In this document: positions 9,255-19,032 of the stretch, piece after piece
Layout: every line of letters starts with the position of its first letter
Position numbering within the stretch: position 1 is the first letter of the stretch
DNA from: JBBQFI01 sp038321775
GTDB lineage: Bacteria > Verrucomicrobiota > Verrucomicrobiia > Chthoniobacterales > UBA10450
Reading direction: 5' to 3'
Length of the DNA: 64,000 nt
Assembly: GCA_038321775.1 (NCBI GenBank)
Contig: JBBQFI010000002.1
Location: 310,001-374,000 of the forward strand
Program-made: the position numbers and the translations under genes
Notes under the pieces: generated by a model
Told to the model about the DNA's origin: nothing
Databases searched by the model: none
The model's input: the letters and a program-made list of their open reading frames with translations, nothing else

Positions 9255-11807
9255 TTGATCGCTCCTGCGCGCGAGCGATTCTTCCCGATGCATCCGCAGC
9301 CTCGCGATTCAACGGAACGTTACACGTTTCGATTCGACGCGCCCATCGAACCTCGCGTCTTTGGGGATCGATACGATTTGAGCGGATGGCTACTGCATTC
9401 CGATGGCGAGCCGATTACCGGAATCCGCGCCGTCCTCAGACGACCGTTGCGCCGCCGGCAGATTTTTCCGGCGCGTCGCAAGCGCAGCCGACCTGATATT
9501 GCTGCGGCATTCCCCCATCTGCCTGACGCAAAAAATAGCGGCTTTCTTCTCGAACTCCAGCTAGGTCTCGGCCGCAACCATCTAACTCTGCAAGTCCGCG
9601 ATGAGCAGCGCGCATGGCACACATTTCACACCGCAGTTATTTCCGCCTACCCGCTTCGTCTTTTCCATAAGCTTGGTTTCCATCATCTGCGCCGGTTTCT
9701 GATTTCTTTTCTCCAACGCCGTTACGGTGGAATTCCCAAGCTATATGCAGCCCAAAGTCGTCATCCTTCCCTCGCGCCGCAGCCACTAGAAAAACAACGG
9801 GTAGATCTCTTCGCTACCACGAAGTCGAACCTCTTCATCCTGGAGATCGGTGAATTGATTGCCGCCGGCTTCCGTGAACTCGGATGCGACGCGCGCCTCC
9901 TACTTGATCAACTCCCGACAAAGAATTTGTCGAGAGACAGCGTTCAGATCGTGGTAACACCACACGAATACTATAACTTGTTTCTGAGCGATAAAGTGTC
10001 AGCCGAAGAAGCTACCGAACTAACAAAACAGGTCGTGCTCTACTGCACGGAGCAACCCGACACCGGCTGGTTTTATAACAACCTTCCCTGGGCCAAGAAA
10101 GCAAAGGCAGTAGCTGATATTAATCCACTGGGAGTCGCAGCTTATAAAGATCGCGGAATAGAGAGTTATTACTTCCCGCTGGGCTATCACGACAACCTGG
10201 CGGCGCCTGATTTAACACCGTACGGGGATCGCCCGGTCGATATTGCCTTTCTGGGTTCGCTTACACCGAGACGAGATCAGTTCTTTGCTCAACACGCTCC
10301 TTTCTTCGCCGAGCACCGATGCCACCTGCGCTTCGTTCCTCTCGGTTTTGCAAAGACGAAAGTAACAAGAAGCTACCTCAGTCCGGCCCGTCGCAATGAG
10401 TTGCTTAGCCAAAGCAGACTGTTGCTCAACGTTCATTACTCTGAAAGAAGATATTTCGAATGGCACCGAGCGCTAGTCGGACTCGCCAACGGTTGCTGTG
10501 TTATTAGCGAATCTTCCGAGGGATACGGAAATCTCATTCCCGGCAAGCATTTCGTGATGGCCGATCGCGATGATCTGATCGCTTGTTGTGATTACTATCT
10601 GGCTCATCCGAAGGAAGCAGAGGCCATCGCCCAAGCAGGATTGAGTTTCATCAAGACCGACTCGCGACAATCCCAGTCCTGTCAGTGTTTTCTGCAAATG
10701 CTGACACAGGACAAGCAGGGCACTCCCTCGACCGTCGATGTTCGTCACGAACCGCTGCCGCACGCCCTCAGGCGTTTCCTGAGAAAACGGCGATTGTTGC
10801 AACTTCGAACTGCTATCACCCGGGATCTTCGTGATTTAACGAGCCGATCCAGCAAATTAACTATCGTGCCTAACCAGTCGGCATCGTTTTCGAGAGACTT
10901 ACTGATTCAGAAACGTGAGGCTTACAGTAAACGCCTGGCTGAACAGGAAACCGACCGGAACCAAGGTAAGCAACCATGGGCATATCACGATAACGAACCT
11001 TATCGCAGTTCCACTGAGCCGACACTTGCGGTAGTCGTCACTCTCTTTAATTACGCCCATTTCATTCGCGAATGTCTAGAGAGTGTTACGAAGGCTGCTG
11101 CATTCCTTTCAGCGCCAGTCGAGTTCGTAATCGTAAACGATGCGTCGACCGATTCTTCCCTGGCCGAAGTTTTGGCCTACCAGCAGGCGAGCAAGCTTGC
11201 TATAAGAATCGTCGACAAGCGCTACAATACCGGCCTTGCTGATGCTCGAAATGTCGGCGTAGATATCGCACGCGCCCCTTACATCTTCATGATGGACGCC
11301 GATAATCTCGTCTTTCCGGACGCACTCAGTCAGTTACTTGCAGTCATTTCCGCCGGCGGTCATGCCGCTGCCTATAGCATGCTGTGCCGATTTCAAGGAA
11401 CGGTAGCCAACCGTGTAGGACTATTATCTTATTACGATTGGGATCCACAGATTCTCGTGCAACAACCTTACATCGATGCCATGGCGATGTTTCGTCGCGA
11501 TGCGCTTCTAGGAACCGGCAGTTATGACAAAACGCTGAACCAGATCGGGTGGTTCGGATGGGAAGACTACGACATGTGGCTTCGGTTCGCGCAACAGAAT
11601 CTTAAAGTTGCGTTCGTTCCAAATATCCTCTGCCTCTATCGTTATCACGAAACCTCAATGATCAACGTCACGAATGTTTTTGAACCCGAACTGGTCGAGT
11701 GCTTCCTGAAGCGTTACGGCGATCTAGTCGATCAGTTTGAACCTCGCGAGATGCTCTTCGGCGTATTGCGAGAGAAGATTCCCGGTTTGTCGGCCGTTCT
11801 TGCCTAG
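9255..11807 (+). CDS. giant glycosyltransferase: N-terminal module, CgeB-like GT and GT2 domain
   Basis: The 850-residue protein carries one copy of the module seen three times in the preceding gene (about 22-130, with DLSGWLLHSDGEPITGIRA and PDAKNSGFLLEL). A CgeB-like glycosyltransferase domain follows (about 185-440, including YFEWHRALVGLANGCCVISE). A GT2 domain lies at about 592-800 (VVVTLFNYAHF, VIVNDASTDSS, NTGLADARNVG, FMMDADN, GWEDYDMWLRFA). It should extend a surface polysaccharide. The listed start is TTG 9255, 1 bp after the preceding stop. ATG 9288, which removes 11 residues, is an equally good start. It ends tail-to-tail with the next gene, the two stops sharing the four bases CTAG at 11804-11807. 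Confidence 0.85.
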   Translation: MIAPARERFFPMHPQPRDSTERYTFRFDAPIEPRVFGDRYDLSGWLLHSDGEPITGIRAVLRRPLRRRQIFPARRKRSRPDIAAAFPHLPDAKNSGFLLELQLGLGRNHLTLQVRDEQRAWHTFHTAVISAYPLRLFHKLGFHHLRRFLISFLQRRYGGIPKLYAAQSRHPSLAPQPLEKQRVDLFATTKSNLFILEIGELIAAGFRELGCDARLLLDQLPTKNLSRDSVQIVVTPHEYYNLFLSDKVSAEEATELTKQVVLYCTEQPDTGWFYNNLPWAKKAKAVADINPLGVAAYKDRGIESYYFPLGYHDNLAAPDLTPYGDRPVDIAFLGSLTPRRDQFFAQHAPFFAEHRCHLRFVPLGFAKTKVTRSYLSPARRNELLSQSRLLLNVHYSERRYFEWHRALVGLANGCCVISESSEGYGNLIPGKHFVMADRDDLIACCDYYLAHPKEAEAIAQAGLSFIKTDSRQSQSCQCFLQMLTQDKQGTPSTVDVRHEPLPHALRRFLRKRRLLQLRTAITRDLRDLTSRSSKLTIVPNQSASFSRDLLIQKREAYSKRLAEQETDRNQGKQPWAYHDNEPYRSSTEPTLAVVVTLFNYAHFIRECLESVTKAAAFLSAPVEFVIVNDASTDSSLAEVLAYQQASKLAIRIVDKRYNTGLADARNVGVDIARAPYIFMMDADNLVFPDALSQLLAVISAGGHAAAYSMLCRFQGTVANRVGLLSYYDWDPQILVQQPYIDAMAMFRRDALLGTGSYDKTLNQIGWFGWEDYDMWLRFAQQNLKVAFVPNILCLYRYHETSMINVTNVFEPELVECFLKRYGDLVDQFEPREMLFGVLREKIPGLSAVLA

Positions 11808-14566
11808 GTCTCACCGGAAAACCAGCGCGGCGGGAAAGCAAGCCCAAACCCCGGCTCGGCGAGCGAAAGATTTGGACTGTAGAACGGGTCGTTCTGTAAC
11901 TGGTCATCCCATCGTTCGTGCATATAGGCCGTATCACGTGATAATTGTTCCTCGGCCGTAGGATCGCGTGCAATTGCCGGTTCATGCACCACAAGATTGG
12001 CATAAGGTGTCCAGATGACCTGTAAATCTTCTTCCAGCACGCGCAGGCACAAATCCACATCCTGGTAATTATTCGTTAGGTTCTCCACATCGAAGCCACC
12101 GAGTTTCTCGAAAACGCCTGATCGCATGGCCATGCACGAACCCGCAACCGCACTGGAATTGCGCTGCAGGTAGGTCCGATTGAAGAAACCGGCGTGACCG
12201 CACTGCGCGCCTTGAAACGGGATGCCCGCAACTCCACCAATACCGAGAACAAATCCAGAGTGCTGCAACGTGCCATCCGGGTACCAAAGGCGCGCGCCGA
12301 CGGCTCCAACAGATGGCCGGGCCGCCTGACTTACCATTTCCCGCAGCCAATCAGGCTCAATGACTTCGAGCGTAGCGTCGAGAAACACCAACACGTCCGC
12401 GTTCGCCGATGCGGCTCCGAGGTTTCTGAGTTTGCGCGAGTTGCTGGAAGAATCCGCTGTGACAACGGAGACACCAGAATCGGAGAAATCCTCGTCGGCG
12501 ACCATCGCCGCAATAATTGCGTAAGAGGTATAATTCGTTAGGCTTCGAATGTTCTCGATGCATTCGCGGAGATGGGTCGCCGATTTTTCTACTGCGATGA
12601 CAATCGCCGCGCGCGGCGCGGGATCGGGCAAATCATAGATCACGCGATGTGATTCGATATTTTCCGGACAGGCTTCGGCTCGCCCCGCGATTCCGACACG
12701 TTGCAGGTGACTTGCGATCGCACGACGAGCTGCGTCCTTCGCATACGGCTTGGCATCGCGTTTCTCGGCCAGACTCCCGGACACCATGCGCCAATGATAA
12801 AGGATGCGGGGAATGTGTCGAATTTGGTCCGGGTCCAGTTTCTCGATACAACGGAAGGCCAGATCGTAATCCTGCGATCCTTCGAATCCTTCGCGAAAGC
12901 CACCAATTGTGCGCAGCAGGTCCGTCCGATAAACACCAAGATGGCCGACATAATTTTGGCCGAGGAAAAGTTCAGGATTCCAATCCATTTTGAAAAATGG
13001 GTTGGATCGTTTTCCACTAAGATCGATTTTATCTTCGTCGGAATAGATGAGGCCAACATCAGGATGGTCGTCGATCTCAATGACAACTTTGGCCAGCGCA
13101 TGCTCGGCGAGCATGTCGTCTTGATCGAGCAGCGCACACCATTCACCGGTTGCCAGCGCCAGCGCAGAATTCGAACACGCCGCCATGTGGCCATTCTTTT
13201 CTCGAAATGTTACCCGGATCCGCGCGTCGTCCGCGGCGGCCTTCTTAAGGAATGGTCGCACACGCGCGTCGGTCGAAGCATCATCAGCGATGCAAAGTTC
13301 CCAGTGACCGTAAATCTGTTGCTTGACCGAGCCGATCGCAGCTTTGAGCAGCGGCAGGTCCGGATTATAAACCGGCAGCAAAATAGAAACGAGCGGCTGC
13401 CTGCCTAACGAGTCCAGCTGTCGACGCAACGCCATTCGGTCCGCCGGCCCGAGCGTTTCATAGAGTTCCACCCATTCGGAGTAATCTCCCGGTGTCCCTT
13501 TGACGCGAGCGCGTGCGATTGTTTTTTCGATGACATCTGCAAAGCGCCGGCCAAAAACATCCAGTTGAAAATGCTCAGCAAAGGTTTGCTTCGCCGCAGC
13601 GCCGAGAGTGCGAACCAAATCGCGATCCGCAATGCAACGCGCGATCGCAATGGCGAGTGCGCGCGAATCTTCCGGAGGTACGAGCAACGCATTCCTGCTG
13701 TCCTGCAGCCATTCACGAACTCCGCCTACCTCCGTGCAAATGATTGCTTTGCTCATACTCATGGCCTCAAGCAAAACGATCGGCATCGTTTCATCGCGTG
13801 ACGCGCAGATTAAAACATCAGCGCTGCTGAGCAGATCCAGAGCGCGTTGATGCGGCAGCGGCCCGAGAAGCTGCACATTCGGAATTGATTCGCTTTTGGC
13901 TGCGAGCTGATCGCGAAATGGTTTCTCTAATGTGCGTCCCGCCATTTGGAATAAGGCGCGCCAACGCAGGTCGGCATGAACATCATAAATCGCATCGAGC
14001 AAAACATCCTGACCCTTGCGCCGCTCATAAGTCGCAATCGTGACAAACGTAAACGGATGGCCGGGCGCCGGCGGCTTACCGCTTACGTTTGGATATCCGT
14101 GCGGCACGACGTGAATAGGCCGTTCGGTAAACGGGCGATAAAGATCGGCCGCGGCTTGAGTCGGCGTGACCAAAGCGTCCCCGCCTGCGAGCGCAGCGCG
14201 TAGCTCAGGAATTTGCTCGATCATCTGCTGCGCAACGAGCGTTTCATGCAAATACCAAAGCACCGGCGAGTGCTCCTGTTGCGCTGCTTGCACCGCGGGA
14301 AAAGCCGCGATGGTATTGGCGATCAGGAGATCGAACTGCAAAATCATTGAACGCAGGAAAGCGTGATTTGGATCGGCCAGCAGATGGGGCTCGAACAAAA
14401 GCTCGACATCATTGCTCCGAAACATTTCCGCGGCGGGACCATCTTCCGGCGCAACGACGACCGGCTCCCAACCGTAGGCTTTCAACCACCCCACGAGATG
14501 CGCGAGCAGGATCGGCGCGCCGCTCAATGTCATTTCATGCGACACGACGAGAAGACGACGCTTCAC
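11804..14566 (-). CDS. giant glycosyltransferase: GT4 domain plus two GT2 domains
   Basis: From the GTG at 14566 the protein has about 920 residues. The N-terminal half is a GT4 retaining glycosyltransferase: LLVVSHEMTLSGAPILL at the start, VPHGYPNVSG, TFVTIATYERRKGQDVLLDA, and the donor-site pattern around LICASRDETMPIVLLEAMS with EVGGVREWL. Two GT2 domains follow. The first has CIADDASTDARV, ALLDQDDML, YSDEDKIDLSG and SQDYDLAFRC. The second has a weaker nucleotide site and ends with NNYQDVDLCLRVLEEDLQVIW. It closely parallels the tandem GT2 architecture of the 6389 gene. A longer frame from GTG 14659 exists, but the added 31 residues look non-native and run into the divergent gene, so the shorter start is preferred. 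Confidence 0.85.
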   Translation of the reverse strand: MKRRLLVVSHEMTLSGAPILLAHLVGWLKAYGWEPVVVAPEDGPAAEMFRSNDVELLFEPHLLADPNHAFLRSMILQFDLLIANTIAAFPAVQAAQQEHSPVLWYLHETLVAQQMIEQIPELRAALAGGDALVTPTQAAADLYRPFTERPIHVVPHGYPNVSGKPPAPGHPFTFVTIATYERRKGQDVLLDAIYDVHADLRWRALFQMAGRTLEKPFRDQLAAKSESIPNVQLLGPLPHQRALDLLSSADVLICASRDETMPIVLLEAMSMSKAIICTEVGGVREWLQDSRNALLVPPEDSRALAIAIARCIADRDLVRTLGAAAKQTFAEHFQLDVFGRRFADVIEKTIARARVKGTPGDYSEWVELYETLGPADRMALRRQLDSLGRQPLVSILLPVYNPDLPLLKAAIGSVKQQIYGHWELCIADDASTDARVRPFLKKAAADDARIRVTFREKNGHMAACSNSALALATGEWCALLDQDDMLAEHALAKVVIEIDDHPDVGLIYSDEDKIDLSGKRSNPFFKMDWNPELFLGQNYVGHLGVYRTDLLRTIGGFREGFEGSQDYDLAFRCIEKLDPDQIRHIPRILYHWRMVSGSLAEKRDAKPYAKDAARRAIASHLQRVGIAGRAEACPENIESHRVIYDLPDPAPRAAIVIAVEKSATHLRECIENIRSLTNYTSYAIIAAMVADEDFSDSGVSVVTADSSSNSRKLRNLGAASANADVLVFLDATLEVIEPDWLREMVSQAARPSVGAVGARLWYPDGTLQHSGFVLGIGGVAGIPFQGAQCGHAGFFNRTYLQRNSSAVAGSCMAMRSGVFEKLGGFDVENLTNNYQDVDLCLRVLEEDLQVIWTPYANLVVHEPAIARDPTAEEQLSRDTAYMHERWDDQLQNDPFYSPNLSLAEPGFGLAFPPRWFSGET

Positions 14567-14636
14567 CAATTGAGCTGGTCCTTCGCTGCTCTCGAATTTT
14601 TCCGCCTGGGCATGATGGCAACGAAGTTGCCGCTGA

Positions 14637-15863
14637 ATGCTGCCGGAGCAAGCGCGCACTGACTTTTCGCCGCATGACGTTATGATGGATCGGGCTATGC
14701 GACCGGAGCCAGGTTTGCCAAATTTACCGTCAAAACATTTTCATCCTCGCGTTTATGGAGTCGGAGCTTGGACGGCGAATTTATTTTTTGCCTACGATCT
14801 TATCGCTTCACTGCGCCCCGCGACCTTTGTGGAATTGGGCGCGGATCAGGGAGAAAGTTATTTTGCGTTCTGTCAGTCGGTTGCTGAAAACAATACCGGC
14901 ACTCGGTGTTTTGCCGTCGATACCTGGCGCGGCGACGAGCATGCAGGCCAATACGACGAGATGACTTTTTCGCAGGTGGCAACGCACAACCATGCCCATT
15001 ACGAAAAATTTTCTACCTTGGTGCGTACTACTTTCGATGCAGCATTGGAAAAATTCACCGATGCCAGCATCGATTTGCTTCATCTCGACGGATTGCATTC
15101 GGAAGAAGCGGTTCGGCACGACGTAGAAAATTGGTTTCCAAAACTTCGACTCGGAGGTCTTCTACTTATGCACGACATCGCCGTGCGCAATCGGGGCTTC
15201 GGTGTCTGGAAAGTGTGGGCGGATCTGAGCAAGCGCGGCCGCTCATGGACATTTCCCGAGGGCCCCGGTCTCGGAGTCTGGCAAAATGCGCCTAACGAGT
15301 CGTTGCCTCCATTGCTCGAAATTTTATTTTCAGGGCCGGAAGCTGACCGACAGACATTGCTCGATTATTACCGCACCTGCGCTGGCCAGCTGCAGCAACA
15401 GATTGTGCGCGAATGGCAGGATGGAACCGTGCGCGATCTGCCTTTCCTGCAACAGACGGTGATTCAGGTTTTTTATACGAACGACGGCGTGCATCGGGAA
15501 GAAGATTCGACCAACGCGCGCATCGGACACGACGGTTGGAAGGAAATTTCAATTTCGCTGCCCGCGGGCGCGCATGCGAATCCACTTCGAGTCGATTTTG
15601 TCAGTCCGCTCACGATTCTCGAGATTTCATCGATGCAGCTCCGAAGTGGTGACGACGTTCTCTTTCAAGCGGACGGCGTCGCAGGTTTCGATAAAATTGC
15701 GCTTGCCGGAGATGTTGCGCGCATATCGCATCCTGCCTTTCTGCGATTGAAAATCACTGGCCTCGATCCGCAACTGCGTCTGCCGGCCGTTATCCCAAAA
15801 TCGGAGAACGGGCGTTTGATTTTGAAGATGCGCCTGCGCGTTCTCGCTCAGAATTCCGCCTGA
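14637..15863 (+). CDS. SAM-dependent methyltransferase (Methyltransf_24-like) with C-terminal beta domain
   Basis: The 408-residue protein has a class I methyltransferase core at about 45-190. FVELGADQGESYFAFCQ is the SAM-binding motif, FAVDTWRGDEHAGQYD is the acidic loop, and SIDLLHLDGLHSEEAVRHD with GGLLLMHDIA is typical of Methyltransf_24 proteins in glycan clusters. The C-terminal 150 residues (HDGWKEISISLPAGA onward) look like a beta-rich accessory domain of unknown function. ATG 14637 is used; ATG 14682 is an alternative. It runs divergently from the GT4/GT2 gene, and its end overlaps the sulfotransferase gene by 16 bp on the opposite strand. It probably methylates a sugar of the surface glycan. 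Confidence 0.8.
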   Translation: MLPEQARTDFSPHDVMMDRAMRPEPGLPNLPSKHFHPRVYGVGAWTANLFFAYDLIASLRPATFVELGADQGESYFAFCQSVAENNTGTRCFAVDTWRGDEHAGQYDEMTFSQVATHNHAHYEKFSTLVRTTFDAALEKFTDASIDLLHLDGLHSEEAVRHDVENWFPKLRLGGLLLMHDIAVRNRGFGVWKVWADLSKRGRSWTFPEGPGLGVWQNAPNESLPPLLEILFSGPEADRQTLLDYYRTCAGQLQQQIVREWQDGTVRDLPFLQQTVIQVFYTNDGVHREEDSTNARIGHDGWKEISISLPAGAHANPLRVDFVSPLTILEISSMQLRSGDDVLFQADGVAGFDKIALAGDVARISHPAFLRLKITGLDPQLRLPAVIPKSENGRLILKMRLRVLAQNSA

Positions 15864-16798
15864 GTCGTCATGGCGCGTTGATGCCGCTCAATATTTCTTC
15901 TTAGCGTAGGATCACGCAGCGAAACTGGATCGACAATTCCCACGTGCTCCGCCGTGGCCGACCAGACCTGCAGGTCCAACCTTGTACGTTCCTCGAGCAA
16001 ACGGTAAACTTCCGGCGTCAATTCCTCGTCGAGAGACTTGCCTCCCGTAGCGGAACCGGAAGTTGTTTCGTTTATAAAATCGAGAGAAAATGGCCGCTGC
16101 AGCCATTCTTCGATGTTCGTTTGCAGACTCGGATTTTCGACAACATCACAAAAGGCAAAGCCTTTAAGTTTCTCGAGCGCGAGTCGAACCAGAATCTTAT
16201 CGTGACGCGCGTCGATAAAATCATTATCGGGAATGAGCGGATGCGGCCAAAGCAACATGCGCACGTAAACATTATCGGTCGGGCTGGCAATTTCCGGGCT
16301 GGTCAGAAATTCATTGAGCGGACCTCTGTTCCGCTTCACGCATTCAGCCCAATCTCCCCAAACGCGCAGCTGATTTTCCGTCTGGCTTCGCCAGTAGAGC
16401 CAGAATGAAAGGAGTCGGGAGACCGGTTCTCGAAAGACGGTGAAATACTGCGCGACCGGATACGCTTTCCGCAGCGTGGAAAGGGAAATATGTCCCGACA
16501 CGAAATCTCCGTTCTTAGGAAGACTTTCCCATTCGAGATAGATCGACCGTCGCAGTTTCGGATCAATCGTATCGAACGCGTCAAAATCGCCGAAGAAAAC
16601 GCGGTCGAAACCGGAAACGAAACGATGCGGCATTAACGAAGTAGACAAAGCTGCCGTCAAGGCCGTGCCCGCTGTCTTTGGCACATGCATGAAAACCAAC
16701 CGCTCACCTGCGACGTAACGGTTGAGCTTTAACGGGGCCGCACGGCGAAGCCCGACGCGCTGCAGAAAGTTTCCGAGTTTGGTGGACACAGCCTTCAA
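15848..16798 (-). CDS. sulfotransferase family protein (PAPS-dependent, Sulfotransfer_2 type)
   Basis: The 316-residue protein has the two PAPS-binding signatures of sulfotransferases. These are the 5'-phosphosulfate loop in LVFMHVPKTAGTAL (about 33-46) and the 3'-phosphate motif in FTVFREPVSRLLSFW (about 118-132). The context of glycosyltransferases suggests sulfation of a surface glycan. The start codon appears to be TTG 16798, and GTG 16789 is an alternative. Its 3' end overlaps the convergent methyltransferase gene by 16 bp. Confidence 0.83.
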   Translation of the reverse strand: MKAVSTKLGNFLQRVGLRRAAPLKLNRYVAGERLVFMHVPKTAGTALTAALSTSLMPHRFVSGFDRVFFGDFDAFDTIDPKLRRSIYLEWESLPKNGDFVSGHISLSTLRKAYPVAQYFTVFREPVSRLLSFWLYWRSQTENQLRVWGDWAECVKRNRGPLNEFLTSPEIASPTDNVYVRMLLWPHPLIPDNDFIDARHDKILVRLALEKLKGFAFCDVVENPSLQTNIEEWLQRPFSLDFINETTSGSATGGKSLDEELTPEVYRLLEERTRLDLQVWSATAEHVGIVDPVSLRDPTLRRNIERHQRAMTTQAEF

Positions 16799-16864
16799 TC
16801 ACTCTTGCTCGTCGCCGGCAATTTTGTCGACACAGGAGAATTGACGAACAGTTTGCTCTCGCCA

Positions 16865-16900
16865 CAAAAAAACGCGGCACGCCTGCAAAGACGTGCCGCG
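16865..16900 (-). terminator. intrinsic terminator of the DUF4142 gene
   Basis: Read on the minus strand, CGCGGCACG and CGTGCCGCG form a 9-bp GC stem with a 10-base loop, followed directly by a run of seven T. It lies 20 bp beyond the stop of the DUF4142 gene. Confidence 0.85.
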
Positions 16901-16920
16901 CTGAAGAGATAGTTTTTCGA

Positions 16921-17502
16921 TTATTTCTTTTTCCGCGCTTGCTCAATCATTGCGAGATGTTCTTTGAGCGTGGGCAGTGTTTTCGCCGCAAAGGCTTTGA
17001 TTTCTTTGTCGTCACCGGAACTCGCTTCTTTTTCAAAAAGTTTAATGTCCTTTTTGTGATCGGCTTCAGCAGTTGCCAAATACCGCGCGTCGAAATCGGC
17101 CCCGGAGAATTGGCGCGCCTTCGCCATGCTTACTCCCAGCCCTTTACTCTTCGCGAGCGCCATCAATTCCTTGTTCGCCTTGGAATGATCGGCCACCATT
17201 CGCGCGCCAATTTTTTTCACTTGAGCGCTCTGCCCGCGGCTCTCAGCGACTTTTCCATCCTCTACCTCCTGCGATCCACCGCCAGAAGCCTCCGCTACGA
17301 AACTTTTATCCTTGTCGCTTGTCTTCGATGAACTGGAAGAAGACGTCGAGGACGAATTGGAAGAACGCAGATGCGGATTATCGGCAATGTTAGTGTCCGA
17401 CCGCTGATTTTCCGATTGCGCGTTAACGGTTCCGGCTAAAGAAATGACGGCACCACCGAGAATCACTGCGAGTTTCAAAATTGATATCGATTTTCGTTTC
17501 AT
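16921..17502 (-). CDS. DUF4142 secreted/periplasmic protein
   Basis: From ATG 17502 the protein has 193 residues and opens with a good Sec signal peptide (MKRKSISILKLAV, then a hydrophobic stretch ending GTVNA). A Ser/Thr-rich linker of about 40 residues follows, then a DUF4142 domain. Visible hallmarks are DKSFVAEASGGGSQEVEDG, the RMVADHSKAN motif, and the second ferritin-like helix pair with ARYLATAEADHKKDIKLFE. The function of DUF4142 is not established. It is often linked to stress or envelope roles. The gene is monocistronic with its own terminator. ATG 17535 would add 11 residues in front of the signal peptide. Confidence 0.85.
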   Translation of the reverse strand: MKRKSISILKLAVILGGAVISLAGTVNAQSENQRSDTNIADNPHLRSSNSSSTSSSSSSKTSDKDKSFVAEASGGGSQEVEDGKVAESRGQSAQVKKIGARMVADHSKANKELMALAKSKGLGVSMAKARQFSGADFDARYLATAEADHKKDIKLFEKEASSGDDKEIKAFAAKTLPTLKEHLAMIEQARKKK

Positions 17503-17622
17503 AAGAGTTTTTACGTTAAGCTTTTGTATCTTCATTAACAGTATTTAAAATTCGCATGGCCCGGCGCAAATGGACGTGAGAAATCTCACGGTTCGAACGC
17601 ATTCGCGCTTTGGCCGGTCGGA

Positions 17623-19032
17623 TCACAGCGGTTCCTTTTTGTAGGAACTCTCCACGCGCTCGGCCACATCCTTGTAACCGTAGTCCGCCTCGTAAATTTG
17701 TTTCATGCACGCGATCGATTTCGCCGTATCTCCCATCTGCGCATAGACCAGCCCGAGATTGTAGACGATCTCCTTTTTTATCGCGTCCATTCCCAGGATT
17801 TCCTTCGCGGCTTCTTCGAATTGTTTCGCCGCCAAATCGAGCATTCCCAGTTCGCGGTAGGCACGACCTAGCAAATTCATCGCCTTCAGACGCGCGTTCG
17901 GATTCTGTCGCGCGCGCTGCAATTGCGGCAAGGCCTCGCGGAATTGTCCCGCGTTCAAAAGATGTTCGCCAAATTCGAAGCGAAGTTGCAAGTCGGTCGG
18001 ATTACGATCCACGCGTTTGCGCGCGTCCTCGATCGAAATCTCCGCGCGCTTTTTCCTGGCTTCCTGCAAAGCGGCTTCTTTTTCCGCGTAATGTTCGTCG
18101 CCCGACGTATGCGCATTCAGAAACGCCTCGTGCGCCGCGATTTCGCTATCCAATCGCTTCGTGCTTAAATCCGAAACTTTGCGCACAAGACCCGCGTCAC
18201 TCTGATTCGTCAGCTGCGCCGCGTATTCAAACCAGGCGATTGCGTTCTCAAAATCTTCCCTCTGCTCGTAGAGCGTACCCAACTTCCGCGCATGCTCGAC
18301 ACTCTTTGGCTCGGCCTGATGGCGCGCGTAGGTTTCGGTGAGCTGTTGATCGAGCGACTCACCGCTCAGCGCCATTCGGCTTTGCTGTTCGAGTGAGACC
18401 GCTAGCTCTTTGTCTTTAATTAAGTCACGATAACTTTCCGCCTGCGTCCAACCACCACTGCTCATGGAAGCGCGCGCCGATGCGTCCTTCCCCAGCCGCA
18501 CGGCTTCGGCATCGAGCGGATCGGCTTCCGCGATCCGGTTATAAATCTCCACCTCTTGTTCGCTTTGACCGAGATCGTGATGCAAACGCCCCAGTTCGTG
18601 CAAAATTTTTACGTCGCGCGGATTTTCTTCCAACAAAGTGCGCAACGCGAAAACGCCGACCTCCGGCCAGCCCGCTGCCACCGCCGCCTCTTTCAAAACG
18701 AGATTCGCCTGCCGGTGATATGGCTCTTCTTCTAAAACTTTCTCGCTCATCTCCACCGCGCGCTTGGGATCTTTCTTGATCTCACGCTGCGCTTTCATCA
18801 CCGCGATGGGCGCGCTCGAAATATTGAAAAAACCTTTCTTCGTCGCCTTGTTCTTTGTCACTTCCGTGCGACGCAGCAATTGGCGGCCGGTCAGAAATTC
18901 CGGCTCGTATTTTAGAATCCCCTGCAACAACGAAATGGCGTAGCCGAAATTGCGCAGCTCGATCGCCGCCACCGCTTTGAGCCAATGGCTGCGCTGCGTT
19001 TCGCTGAGATCCTTTTCTGTTTTAACGGGCAT
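17623..19032 (-). CDS. TPR repeat protein
   Basis: The 469-residue protein consists almost wholly of tetratricopeptide-like helix pairs. Clear units include the segments around EVGVFALRTLLEENPRDVKIL, LGRLHHDLGQSEQEVEIYNRI, LGTLYEQREDFENAIAWFEYA, FGEHLLNAGQFREALPQLQRA and LGRAYRELGMLDLAAKQFEEA. There is no signal peptide or membrane segment, so it is probably a cytosolic scaffold. A Lys/Glu-rich helical stretch (about 275-310) separates two TPR blocks. Its partner cannot be named from context. The 256-bp gap upstream to mutS holds a dispersed palindromic repeat. Confidence 0.8.
   Translation of the reverse strand: MPVKTEKDLSETQRSHWLKAVAAIELRNFGYAISLLQGILKYEPEFLTGRQLLRRTEVTKNKATKKGFFNISSAPIAVMKAQREIKKDPKRAVEMSEKVLEEEPYHRQANLVLKEAAVAAGWPEVGVFALRTLLEENPRDVKILHELGRLHHDLGQSEQEVEIYNRIAEADPLDAEAVRLGKDASARASMSSGGWTQAESYRDLIKDKELAVSLEQQSRMALSGESLDQQLTETYARHQAEPKSVEHARKLGTLYEQREDFENAIAWFEYAAQLTNQSDAGLVRKVSDLSTKRLDSEIAAHEAFLNAHTSGDEHYAEKEAALQEARKKRAEISIEDARKRVDRNPTDLQLRFEFGEHLLNAGQFREALPQLQRARQNPNARLKAMNLLGRAYRELGMLDLAAKQFEEAAKEILGMDAIKKEIVYNLGLVYAQMGDTAKSIACMKQIYEADYGYKDVAERVESSYKKEPL

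Noticed and set aside
16799..16920. Possible small gene between the sulfotransferase and DUF4142 genes
   Set aside because: The stretch is explained by a terminator hairpin and has no ORF of useful length.
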